The notes beneath the pieces were generated by a model. The model saw only the letters and a program-made list of their open reading frames with translations. It made no database searches and was not told the origin of the DNA. Below, one piece after another: positions 53,490 through 64,000 of a stretch of 64,000 nucleotides of DNA (position 1 is the first letter of the stretch; each line of letters opens with the position of its first letter). A program made the translations under genes and the position numbers. Origin of the DNA: Globodera rostochiensis (taxonomy: Eukaryota; Nematoda; Chromadorea; Rhabditida; Heteroderidae); NCBI GenBank assembly GCA_018350325.1, contig JAEVLN010000010.1, positions 1,674,001 to 1,738,000 of the forward strand. The letters run 5' to 3'.

Positions 53490-56400
53490 TTAGCATTTGT
53501 TTAGAATTTTTCCAATGCGTTCATTTCTTTTCTTTCCGAAATCATTCCATTTCCACGGTACATCATTTAGAGAATTAGCAGATGAAGTTGAGCGTTCAAA
53601 ACTGTGAATTTTTTAAAATTTAAATTTAATTTCAATGATTTGAAATTACCCGCCATGTCGCTGAACATTGTCAATTGGTCCACCATTGTCCACTTAATGT
53701 GATTGAATTAATTCATACTTGTGAAAGTAACGAGCGCTGGGAGCTTTTGCGGGAAAAACTTGGGGGCGGGCCGGAATTGAACCGGCGTCTCTGGTTGACC
53801 GGACCAGTGTTTTAACCGACTGAACTACCGACCCTGCCCACGCCAGCTCCCTAGCTTTCTCGTTCTTATGAGATCATCTTCTCCTCTAATGATCCCATTG
53901 TCCTCATTGTGAAGTTCTCCTCTCTTCACTATGTCACTTGCAATAGAGCCCGGAATTTGGCTACACTCGCGTTTGGAACCCGGACTCCGGATCACCGGAA
54001 CCCGGTACCCCGCAATTCGACGCGCACGATTCGGCGCGCACGATTCGGCGCGACACGATTCGGCGCGCACGATTCGGCGCGACACGATTTGGCGCGCACG
54101 ATTCGGCGCGACACGATTCGGCGCGCACGATTCGGCGCGACACGATTCGGCGCGCACGATTCGGCGCGACACGATTTGGCGCGCACGATTCGGCGCGACA
54201 CGATTCGGCGCGCACGATTCGGCGCGACACGATTCGGCGCGACACGATTCGGCGCGCACGATTCGGCGCGCACGATTCGGCGCGCACGATATTCGGCGCG
54301 ACACGATTCGGCGCGACACGATTCGGCGCGCACGATTCGGCGCGCACGATTCGGCGCGCACGATTCGGCGCGACACGATTCGGCGCGACACGATTCGGCG
54401 CGCACGATTCGGCGCGCACGATTCGGCGCGCACGATTCGGCGCGACACGATTCGGCGCGCACGATTCGGCGCGCACTCGGCGCGACACGATTCGGCGCCG
54501 ACGATATAACTTAGTTCAAAGTCAACCAAACCAAATATTCTTGGTATCATTCAAAATTATGCAATGAGGAGAGCTTAAAAGGCAAAAGCTAAGCGATTCG
54601 ACTTGAATAAAATAAGTTATGACTCAGCCGCGCAAAAATAGGACGGAAAATTGAGATTTTTACACGTTTTAAGCTATAACTTTTTTTTTAAAGACAAATC
54701 TGTTAGCTTAAGCTTGATCAAAGGTTCAGTATACTAAGAGCTTTCGTATGAAGCCTGTCGGCGCCGAATTGTGGTGCCACCGGAACCGGATAATTTAAAA
54801 TTACTTTTAATTTTTATATCCACTTAACAAATTAAATCTATGAAATTTTTAATTTTTGGAAATAAATTTGCGATTTATATACAAAATTACCAGGTTTTGA
54901 GTCTTTCGATTTTCTTTTCCAACTGTACAGGGTTCTGATGCTAATGTTCAACATTTGCGCAATTTCGTCATTACGCAGTTGAGGATTTTCTTTTTTAATT
55001 ATATTAAAATTTTTCAACAATTCCACCTTTTCAGCGTCAGTGTAGTTCTTTACTTGATCTGCAAGTTGATAATTAAAAATAAAATAAAAAATCAAAATAT
55101 TACATATTCCACGTTTTCGTTTCCATTTACAAATTGTTTGGTGACTAAACCCCAATTTTTTTGCAATTTTTTCTTCAATTTCTTTGCCAGACAAATAATG
55201 ATCATTTTTTTGAACATATTCATCTTTCATTTTGTTAAATTTTTTAATGATTTTCCATTTTTCATTTTCTTCTTCTTCACGAGTCATTTTGAGTTCTTTT
55301 GAAATTCCAAGCGCATTTTTCCAGTTGTAAATTTTTATAACAGGTAATCCCAATTTTTGCTCAATTTTTTCATTAATTTTCCGCATAGCTTTGGGGCTAA
55401 CAAATTTGTTTTTAAGCTTTTCATACTTCATTATTATTTCTCTTTTCACATTATCAGCGTCAATGTGTCTGTTTTGTTTTTCTGTGCAAAGTAATTTAAT
55501 TAAAATAAAAATGTTGTTTAAACAATTAAATTAAAAATTTACTTGGAACTCCATTTTCGTTTTTCCAATTATACAATGTTGTACGAGAAACTCCTAATTT
55601 TTGCGCAATTTTTTCATCAACTTTTTTCACATCGTAAGACATTCCTTCGGCCCGGGTTTTGAATTCTTCTTTTAAATTAGCAAACTCCGCTGTTATTTTT
55701 ACCCTTTCAGCGTCAGTGTGTTTCTTTTGGTTTTCTGTCAAAATTATTGTTTAATTAAAAATAATTTTTTTTTAACAAATTAAATGAAAAATTTACTTGA
55801 AACTCCAAGTTGGTTTTTCCATCTACAAATTGTTCTTAGAGAAAATCCCAATTTTTTCCCAATTTTTTCATCAATTTTTTTCACATCGTAAGACATTCCT
55901 TCGGCCCGCGTTTTGAATTTGTTTTTTATTTGATCAAACTCCGCGATTATTTCTTGTTTTTCTATTTCCAAATATTTCTTCTTAACACCTTAAATCAATT
56001 CTTGTCAAAATTATTACCGATATTTTACCTTTTTGTGATTTTGAAAAGCTTTCCTTCAAATTCGAATTATCAAAAAGCGAATACGAATCCGTGCTTTGTT
56101 CTTCTCCATCCTTCTCATTATCGAATTCTTCTTTATCGGAGATACGATCAAATTCAATAAATTCTAAATTCATTTTTAATTAAAATAAAGGAAATATTTA
56201 AAAGTACCGGATTTAACCCGTTTTTCAACATTCTCTTCCTTTACAGTTTTGTTTAATGCGATTTTTTGCTGTCTTTCGTTCGAAAATTGATCAAATTCCT
56301 CATAATCATTTGGTTCATCTTTCACGACAATTTCTTTTTTAATTTTTCCAATTTTTTGACTGATTAAATCGTCGTTTAAATTTGTTCGTAAAGTTTCTTC

Positions 56401-56544
56401 ACATTTGCCGGATTTTGTGCCAGATTTTTCACCTTTCTGCCACAATTCATCAAATATATCATTATGTTCTTCATCAAATGCATTTAATTGCAAAATTTGG
56501 CAATTGAGAAAAACAAAAAAAATAAAATAATGAAAACAAAACAT
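53490..56544 (-). CDS. Secreted HTH-module protein, gene C (518 aa)
   Basis: Eight exons by my model: 56208-56544, 56029-56163, 55797-55988, 55543-55734, 55104-55481, 54891-55058, 53650-53692 and 53490-53601, totalling 1557 bases. Signal-peptide exon, acidic exon 2 and basic tail match genes A and B. Exon 4 begins like a beta module (QKKHTDAERVKI) and continues as alpha (FKTRAEGMSYDVKK, IAQKLGVSRTTLYNWK). Exons 5 and 6 are nearly identical to those of gene A, including the fused double module. The alpha and beta exons that follow in gene A are absent; in their place a long intron (53693-54890) holds a tRNA-like sequence and a minisatellite. The flanking exons are phase-compatible, so the shortened gene stays in frame. 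Confidence 0.75.
53763..53834 (-). tRNA. tRNA-like sequence in gene C intron, probably a pseudogene or SINE head
   Basis: 72 nt: acceptor GGGTCGG/CCGCCCC pairs at six of seven positions, anticodon stem CTGGT/ACCAG and T arm GCCGG-TTCAATT-CCGGC are perfect. The anticodon loop is CCGGTCA, with C instead of U at position 33 and GGT in the anticodon place, and the D stem has a mismatch. A functional threonine tRNA cannot be excluded but is not favoured. Confidence 0.45.
54019..54505. repeat. GC-rich minisatellite (CGCACGATTCGGCG units)
   Basis: About 33 units alternate between ACGATTCGGCGCGC (14 bp) and a 16-bp form with an extra AC (CGACACGATTCGGCG). Contrast with the surrounding AT-rich DNA is extreme. 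All long frames on both strands over this stretch are generated by the repeat. Confidence 0.9.
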
Positions 56545-59500
56545 AAATAGCGCAGAATAAGTAAACTAAATTAAGAAAAAAAATTTAATAATTTCATAAA
56601 ATTAATAAGTTTGTAAATATTATTTTAATGGAAAATCATTTGAACAACTGTAAAAATTGGTGTTTTTGGTTCATTTTTTCTATCATATGAATGATTATTT
56701 GGGGGAGGGGATGGTGGATGTTGGGTTTATCGATTTTAGGCTTCGGCAACAATTATGAGCTGAGATACAGCTTATTCAAATTAATTTTAAAATAAAATTT
56801 TTAGAATAAAAAATATTTTTTACGAATTTTGACCATCAAAATAGGCAAGAAAAAGTGCCAAAAAAGGCTCCAAAACCCGAGCTCATAAGTAAAAATAGGC
56901 TTGAAAAAAATAACAATAATAGCTTAAAAAATTTCTTTTATTATATGTAAAAATAATCATTTTGGTAGGATGACATTTCACCGAAAGCCAAAATCGGACA
57001 TTTTGCCGAAATTCAAAATCGGACATCTCTAAGTCTGTAGATGTTATCAGTAAAAGCGATGCGGAAATGGCACAATAAGAAATTGGACTAAAAATCTTTT
57101 AAACTTTCAAATATTGGTCTTTGTATCTTCTATTTATTTTTAGAGTAACGTAATTTTAATTAGTTTATAAAAGTAAGATTTTTACATAAATATTCTAAGA
57201 TTGATATATAAACATTCAAATATTTTAGAAGAAGAAAAAACATACAATTTTGTAAGGAATTTTTCAAATAGAAAGGCGTTATAATGACAAAATAGCAACA
57301 AAAAAAAAATACTGGCGTTAAACAGCACAATTATGTGTGGAAACAAAATGGAATATGCAAAAAATATATGAAATAAATAGAAATTTCTTGAAATAATTAG
57401 TACAATATTTTTTATTACAAATACTTTTTGTTTTTTTAAAATCAAACTTTAAATAAAGAAGCAGCGGTGGCCACTTTTTTTTAATTCTTTTTTGAAGAAC
57501 AAGTGGCGGCGAGAAGAACTTCTGCTGATCGCTTATTAATTGTTGGATGGGAAACTACACAAACTATTTCTCGATTAACCACAATTTGGGCAATTTAAAA
57601 AACAATTTTTTGTTTGTTTAAAAAAGACGATCAACCCGCCCAAAAGTGTAGTATATAAAAGAAAACAAAAATAATATTACTACTCTTTTTTTGCAATTTT
57701 TATTTTTGTAACCAAAAATTTTCCAATTATTAATCCTTTTTTAAGCAAAACTGCACAAACTCAATCAAATCCGAATCTGGCCAATTGCCAAAATGTGCGA
57801 GGGAACAAACCGCAAAATGCCCTCTGGGGCCCAAATTGTTAAATTACTTTTCTGGGGATCAAAAATCGTAAAGTTAAAAAATATCATATGACCAAATCTT
57901 TGGAATAATAATTATGTGGTTAAATTAATCACATTTTTACTAAAGAGTTTGGTGTAAAATTGTTTTATTCCGACAAATGGAATCGCATTTTTAATAAAAA
58001 ATAATTTTTGGTTGATCAGTAAAATGGTTTACCTAAATTCGATGAAAATTTGTATCGATAATCTTACTATATGCAATTTAAATATATCTAAGTCTTATAC
58101 TAATGGAAAGCTCTATTTGAATAGAAACTATTTGTAAAACTAAACTAAGCAGTAAATCAAAGTTTAAAAAAGTTATGATCAGAAACCCACGAAAAAAACC
58201 CCGATTTTTGGCAATTTTACATTATAACTTTTTTAAAACTTATCAAACCGCTTCAACTTTGCTGTAATGTTTTTTCTACTCATCGAATGATAGAAGGATT
58301 TACTAATTTAAGAAATTTTTTTTAATAGTGCTAAGCATGAAATTACTTCATAAAATATATATGGCGGAATTTACGACCTAGCACCCTCGTAAAACAGGCA
58401 GTTTTTAACATCAAAACCGGGACTTTTAAAATGGGTAAAATTTAATTTGCAATTGCATTTGTTTGTGCACAATTTTTTTTTGTATGAAAAAACAAACAAT
58501 TTAAATTCGCTACAATTTTAATGACATTTAAAACTCTAATTTGTTTGTAAGTTGTTTTTTTCTTGTCCGTAAATTTTGTTGCGCCCCAGGGGGAAAGCAA
58601 GCAGGCACAGCAAGAGGCAAATAGTAATGGGTGGAACGGGGACCCCGCCTGTGCTATATTATAATATTGTAGCGCCTGAGGCCATTCGACCACAAAATAA
58701 TTGTTGAACAAGACAAATTGGGCAGCGCGGTCCAAGTCCCGGTCCCGACAAAACTTTTTTAGTATGTGGAACATTGGGGGAGGCCAACGAACAACGCGTC
58801 AATTATCATTTATTTAGTGGTTGCGGATTGAAGCAACAAAAAAAAGATAATGTCCCAGAATTAGGAGACGCTGATGTGAAAATGTTTACTCAAAAATTAA
58901 ACAGCAGTGTACAGTTTGCACAATTTTCCGGCGCTAAAATCCTTCAGAGGGTTTTTGCCGTAATTGGCACAAAAAAAAAATGCCGAAAATCATCCTCGGT
59001 GCTTGTCATCTTATAAAATCATCTTCCAACAGCAGCTTGGACAGCAAATTCCCGGGGGGGTTTTAGAAATTTTTTTTGACAAAATTGACGATCCGACCCA
59101 TTAGTTTTTACATTGTAAAAGCTTAAAAAAAAATGCTGATTTTTGATAGAACAATTTTTTGTTCACTCCCATCAAGGCCATAAAAATATGCATCATTGAG
59201 AAGTGAACTGTTCTCGTTGTGTTACTTGCTGTTTGGTCCCGCCTAAATGGTCGCGCATTGGCCATAAAAATTAACACACAAAAAAAAAAATTAATAAAAA
59301 AAAATTGATGAGCAGAGAAACCATAAAGTTGGACGGATTGAATGAAAATGATGGGGACGGAAAAAAAAAACAGTCGCCGATAGAAGGCGAGATTTTATTC
59401 ATTGGGTGGGGGGGGCAGGGCGTGGAGAAAAATCGTTCTTCCGTTTAATGGGTTTTGTATGGTCGGGGGGAGTGGTTGTTGTTCAACGCCCCTTTAGGCA

Positions 59501-59690
59501 CTAAAATTTTTGCAGAAAATCGCCCTCGGGGCTAATTTTGAAAAAAAAGAAACAAAATTGTTGCCCACATTGGGTAGTATTATAGGGGAAGGATTGAAAC
59601 AAATTGCCTCACTTTTCTTCACTTTTCATCTGCCATAATTGGACGCATGCGCGTGAACCGCTCGCCTTATTAAGTTGTTCTCGAGGATAT
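56545..59690. other. AT-rich intergenic DNA
   Basis: No gene is supported. 58090-58240 matches 22930-23075, and 58339-58375 is related in inverted orientation to 22865-22910. Frames at 58442-58774 (minus) and 58774-59016 (plus) overlap GC-richer sequence but lack motifs. Short poly-A and poly-G runs occur at 59280-59415. Confidence 0.45.
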
Positions 59691-59698
59691 TATAAAAG
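59691..59698 (+). promoter_or_regulatory. TATA box of the collagen gene
   Basis: TATAAAAG lies 232 bp upstream of the collagen ATG. A possible trans-splice acceptor (AAAATTCAG, ending 59869) lies between it and the start codon; trans-splicing is inference. Confidence 0.5.
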
Positions 59699-59922
59699 GA
59701 TGTTGTGCTTATGCAAACTGTTCAATTTTAATTATTTAAATCACATTATGGTCGTTCAATAGTTTCTTAAAAATCATTTAAAAACATCCATTGTTTTCCT
59801 TTTAATTTGAACATTTATATATTTAAATAGTTGTTATTCTAACAACAAATTTAAATTCACAAAATTCAGAATTGGCCTTTATTATTCAGTAATTATTCGT
59901 CGCTGAGTGTATTTTCGAAACC

Positions 59923-61027
59923 ATGGATTTTCAGTCTAGGATCAAAGCGTACAGATTTGTCTGTTACACATCGCTGATTTTTGCGCTCATTTCACTTCTG
60001 TCCCTGTCACTAACACTTCCAATGCTGAAAAGTTATGTTACACACATGAAGTTGGACATGTACAAGGAGATCAGCCAATGCCAAGTTGAATTTTTTTTTT
60101 CAATTATTTTAAGAATTTTTTTTTATAAATTTCTATTTTCAAGGGTTCAGCCAAGCAGCTGAAGGGAGAGTTGAAGCTGATCAAAAGCCAAGTTATTGCA
60201 ATCCCATCGATAGCAGTAGGTGCCGCCGCCACCCATGGCAATCGAACCAAACGGCACGAGTTTGGCAGCGCGTGCGCTGAGTGCTGCTCCGGTGGCGCGC
60301 CCGGTCAGGCGGGTCGTCCAGGCGCACCTGGCAAAGCGGGCAACCCAGGCATTCCTGGCGCACCAGGAACGCCGGGCCGTACCCTAAATGCGCCATGTGA
60401 ACAAATTGTGCATGTGAGAAGAATATTTTTGGTCTCGCTTTTTCTTTTATTTCTGAATTTAGGCTCCATGCAGACCGTGCCCAGCTGGTCAACCCGGTAT
60501 GCCGGGCCCGGCTGGGCCTGCTGGTCAGCCCGGTCAACAGGGCATGCCCGGACGATTGAGCCAAGCACTGCCTGGCAATCCAGGCCCACCCGGCCGACCT
60601 GGAGCGCCTGGACCAGATGGACCTCCTGGGCAACCGGGTCCACGTGGCTACTCACCATCTGATACGCCTGCTGGCGCCTCAGGCTACAAGCCTGGGCCTC
60701 CGGGTATTTTATTCAAAATTTCGGTCACGATACTGAAGCAGGCTACCAACTTCAAATTTAGGCGATGCCGGTGAAACTGGTCCACCCGGACGGTCTGGTC
60801 TGCCTGGAGCACCCGGTGCGGACGGCGAGCCTGGCCCAAGAGGTCGGCCTGGTCCAGCCGGTAAGCCTGGCGAGCCCGGCGCGCTTGGCCTGCCAGGCAG
60901 TCCGGGCGCTCAAGGTCAAGGCCAAGCTGTGGTTTGTCCCAAACGCTGTGGTCCGGAAGGTGCATTCTACGAGGACGGGAATGCCGTTGTGGTGAAGCCT
61001 AACCGGAAGATGAAGAAGCGCGTGTAA
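59923..61027 (+). CDS. Cuticle collagen (312 aa)
   Basis: Four exons by my model: 59923-60084, 60144-60413, 60463-60703 and 60762-61027, 939 bases, 312 residues, all phases matching. The N-terminal cuticle-collagen domain has one membrane-type hydrophobic stretch ([17 protein letters not shown]). A dibasic NRTKRHEFG site fits furin-type processing. Gly-X-Y tracts follow ([48 protein letters not shown]; a final long tract), interrupted by cysteine clusters (CAECC, CEQIVHAPCRPC) and ended by [18 protein letters not shown] and a basic C-terminus. Such proteins trimerise and are crosslinked into the nematode exoskeleton; members are usually near 300 residues. ATG context (AAACCATGG) is good. Confidence 0.93.
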
Positions 61028-61843
61028 AGAAACTTGGCGATGAGATTGAATTTACATTTAATTATAAGTGATCAAATTTTGGACAAAATAATCTTGACAA
61101 TCGCAAACTCTGTCAGAAACACAATCTTACATTTTTATAAAAATGCCCAAATATTTATGTTAAAGCCCAGAAGATTTTCGTTTTTACATAATTGCAATTT
61201 TATCAACAAAATCATTTTGATTAATTTTTTTTGCTCCAAAATTATTAGAATTTTAAAAACATAATGTAAAAGCTAATGGACCTTTTTTGCCCGCTTTTAG
61301 CAAATACCAAATTATTTGATAAATAATTATAATATTTTAATCAAATTTATTAAATGTGTTAAGTGTTTGTTATAAATGTTTTAACGCTTTTTTTGTGATG
61401 AGCCGGAGCATTGCCCGCAAATTATGGCAAAATTTTGGTCAAGTTGCCGTATTTGTTCAGGCATCTATTCAAAAAAAATGTTGTCTTCGTTTTATTTTAA
61501 TGCTAATTTTTTAATGAATATCAAATTATTATTTAATTTTTAGTCTTTATTGTATGTATTTTCAAATTTTAATTGGAATATTTATTAATTACAATCAAGC
61601 GTGCAAAAATGTTGTCTGTTTTTGTTTAGTGTTGAATCTGAGTTATGTTTCCAGGCTTTGTGTAGTCTGTGTGTAAAAAAATGTTTGAGCAGCCATTTAC
61701 TGTTAGGAAAAGCCGACTTTTATTCATAACCAAATCAATTTGCACTTTTAAAAAAATTTTAAAAAATCAAATTGAATTTATATAACAAAAATTTTAATTG
61801 TAGAATTCTGTAAAGAAATTGTGTCTTAATATCAATCTAAAAA
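61028..61843. other. Collagen 3' flank and intergenic DNA
   Basis: AT-rich. No clear AATAAA lies within the first 100 bp after the collagen stop. No other exon is supported between the convergent collagen and Srg genes. Confidence 0.45.
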
Positions 61844-63863
61844 CTAAAATAATTTATTCGATGATATGCGTTTAACTGGTTCTGTGTAGTTCATGCGAAT
61901 TTGTCGACAAATTGGCTTTATGTTGGTGTTGATCGTTGGGCCTACGGTTTGAGTTTGCGTTGGCAAAAAATATTTTGGACAAAAATCGGCAATAAATTTT
62001 TGACGAAAAATTTCGCATGTGCACAATAACATCCAGCTGGACAATGCCAATGTGCACAGGTCGTTGATCCACGGATATTGGCTGTAGACAATGGCATTAT
62101 ACTCATCTGCAATTCCGGTGCTAACGACAATCTGTTTGAACGTACAATTTTATTCATTGATTATTCATAATTGAACGGGATTTAAAAATGCCAAAGTCGG
62201 CACATTTTGCGCTTGGCATAGCGTCTTTATTGATTGATTCAAATGAACTCTGGGCGGGATTTAAAAATGCCAATGTCGGCACATTTTACTTTTAGCATAG
62301 CGTTTTTTTTCTCAATTTTCAACAATTCCAATACATATTAAATATATTACCAAAAACAATGCAAACAGCGCGTGGCCACCCAGCGTGAGGAGAGCGTATA
62401 TCAGCAATTTTTGCTCAACGACTTTGCCATTTTTTTCATTTTTTTTCGTTTTTCTATGCTTTTTATATGCAAAAATTGTTGCTAAATTGACGAAAAAAGA
62501 GAAAATGAGAAAGATGATGGACGATACAGACTTCAATTTATTGGCATAATGCAGATAGGGCGCTTCCTAATTTTAAAAATAAAAAACATTTTTAAATTTT
62601 TCAATAATTACCGGCTCTTTTTCAGTGAGGAAAAAAGTTTGATTGTTATTAGAATTAAAGAACCCAATTATAGCATTCATTCTCAATATCGGAAAACAGG
62701 TTGACAAAGGCAGAAGAAGCAGAAGAAACGCCATAATCCAATTCATTTTTTTCCATATCTTTAAAAAGTATTTCAATAACAATTAGTGAGGCGAGAATTT
62801 ATTAATAATCTGGACTAAATAACGCGAAACATTATTAAAACAGAAATTTGAAGACAATCTCTCAGCAAAAGAAAGATTTTTTTAAAAAATTCTCAAAAAC
62901 CTATCTTCTTTAATAATTTAGCATCTAAGTTTTTTTAATATATTTTTAGCAAAATAATTTATTTATCAACCAAAATAACCGTTTTGTGCTTGAATGGAAA
63001 TGCAATTGCTGTGAAGCGATTGGCCAAAATGAGAACAGTGACAATGTTTGTAACTTGAAAAGCAAAAGTTGCTGTAAAATAATAGAAAAAAACGAGTGTC
63101 CAGGTTGGCAACACACGGTAAATGAACATCAATTGTTGGCCAAACAGAACAGGGAGACGGTTACCGAAACTTGAGCACAGCATTCCGATGATATCCTTAA
63201 ATAATAAACAAAAAATTTAATTAAAAAATAAACACAATTCAAATTTTCCAATTCCCCCCCCCCCAAAAAAAAATCGCACCCACTTCCTCAGTTTAAATGC
63301 CATAACTCTTCTAAAAGCAAAAGATACGCCGGAATTCCGATTTCCGTCTTTTTTGGGGTCGGAATTCCGATTTCCGAAAAATATTAAGGCCTCGGAATTC
63401 CGATTTCCGAAATTTTTTGAGGTTGTCGGCTCCCATCCCTGCTCCAGACCACCGACGCCCTTGACTGGACGACCCCCGAAGAAACCCCACCTCAACTTAG
63501 ATACCCCCGACGGGTTGGGAAGTAATCGTAGTTTATACAAAACTCAAATAATTAGGCAAAAAACCAAAATTTAAACAATTAGCCATTTGGGGGGTTGGCT
63601 AAATTTTTTTGGGAGCAAATATATTTTCCTAAAAAAGGCAATCCCTTTTACCTAAATTTGATTTCAATATTTATTTTGTTTTAACTCACAGCAATTCCGC
63701 GCATGCAGAATAATTTGTAAAATGATGAACTTGAAAATTTCTTATTTCTGACAATAGTCACCATCTCCAAAATGTAAAGAATTGTTGAGGGAATTGCAAT
63801 AGAAAATGCCAACCAATAAAATAAGTTTGCGTTTTTTATCATCCAGTTGAAAATTTCGTTCAT
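61844..63863 (-). CDS. Srg-type seven-transmembrane chemoreceptor (346 aa)
   Basis: Five exons by my model: 63690-63863, 62980-63195, 62612-62758, 62351-62566 and 61844-62131; all junctions are phase 0 and the sum is 1041 bases. The start MNEIFNWMIKNANLFYWL leads into TM1 (IPSTILYILEMVTIV) and the loop KFSSSSFYKLF, typical of Srg. TM3 ends with ILANRFTAIAFPFKHKTIW across the exon junction, and TM4 follows. A loop with NQT, TM5-TM6 and a final exon (YPWINDLCTLALSSWMLLC) with a cytoplasmic tail complete it. Srg receptors are nematode chemosensory GPCRs; the ligand is unknown. Intron 1 carries GGAATTCCGATTTCCG repeats (63330-63410), and intron 4 a tandem block. Confidence 0.88.
62180..62310. repeat. 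Two-copy tandem block in Srg intron 4
   Basis: GGGATTTAAAAATGCCAA, GTCGGCACATTTT and GGCATAGCGT or AGCATAGCGT occur twice, about 80 bp apart (from about 62177 and 62257). Confidence 0.7.
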
Positions 63864-64000
63864 ATTGTTTGTTGTTGAATATTCGACTATGAAATTTTTT
63901 AAATTATTAAAACTCTGAACTTATAATTCTAAAAGCTTTAAAGTAATTAAAAAGAAAAAATTTTGCACTGCTCTTTAGTGTATTTAAATGCTTAACGTAA
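63864..64000. other. AT-rich window edge
   Basis: Upstream of the Srg start codon; no promoter element is identifiable and the region is cut by the window. Confidence 0.4.

Noticed and set aside
53825..54550. Several long frames on both strands over the CGGCGCGC array
   Set aside because: All are products of a stop-poor GC-rich minisatellite; they have no unique domain and lie in an intron of gene C.
58442..59016. Divergent frames of 110 and 80 codons upstream of the collagen
   Set aside because: No splice pattern, signal peptide or motif; sequence includes homopolymer runs.
60193..60658. Minus-strand frames over the collagen gene
   Set aside because: Antisense of Gly-X-Y coding exons, a usual shadow of GC-rich triplet repeats.

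Overview
The window is AT-rich eukaryotic DNA and almost certainly nematode. The genes have many short introns (mostly about 45-60 bp) with 3' ends such as TTTAG and TTTCAG. The gene set includes nematode-specific chemoreceptors (Srsx and Srg families), a cuticle collagen, ML/NPC2-like genes and many small secreted proteins. Palindromic TTAGGC/GCCTAA motifs resembling the nematode telomere repeat are scattered through it. A recurrent GC-AG intron and the density of secreted novelties would suit a plant-parasitic tylenchid such as a cyst nematode, but this is inference.

Layout. 1-12.7 kb: a segmental duplication (copies about 0.9-5.7 kb and 8.8-12.7 kb), each copy carrying a decayed ML/NPC2-like gene and an Srsx chemoreceptor; copy 2 of the receptor is intact (343 aa), copy 1 has lost a splice acceptor. 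13.4-18.7 kb: a broken gene split by a MITE, then a 3.9 kb terminal-inverted-repeat element carrying gene fragments. 21.3-22.6 kb: a third Srsx gene. 25.0-28.3 kb: a secreted protein built from paralogous phase-1 exons, interrupted by a MITE. 29.0-34.9 kb: a secreted protein dominated by about 130 copies of a 13-residue repeat, encoded in the minus-strand frame that contains no start codon. 35.5-39.1 kb: three 86-aa secreted cysteine-rich paralogues sharing cysteine spacing and intron phase. 40.2-56.5 kb: three tandem genes (634, 563 and 518 aa by my splice models) encoding a signal peptide, an acidic linker, a variable number of helix-turn-helix (HTH) modules each on phase 1-1 exons, and a basic tail. 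59.7-61.0 kb: a complete four-exon cuticle collagen. 61.8-63.9 kb: a complete five-exon Srg chemoreceptor. Between genes lie MITEs (several hAT-like with 8-bp target duplications), tRNA-like repeats, poly-G tracts and minisatellites.

The most interesting system is the three-gene secreted HTH array. Every internal module exon begins and ends in phase 1, so modules can be gained, lost, fused or recombined without breaking frame. The three copies differ in exactly this way, and one exon is a chimera of the two module types. Secretion plus repeated DNA-binding-type folds plus a basic tail suggests an exported nuclear-acting protein, but that function is inference. All gene models were spliced by eye; no transcript or homology search was available.
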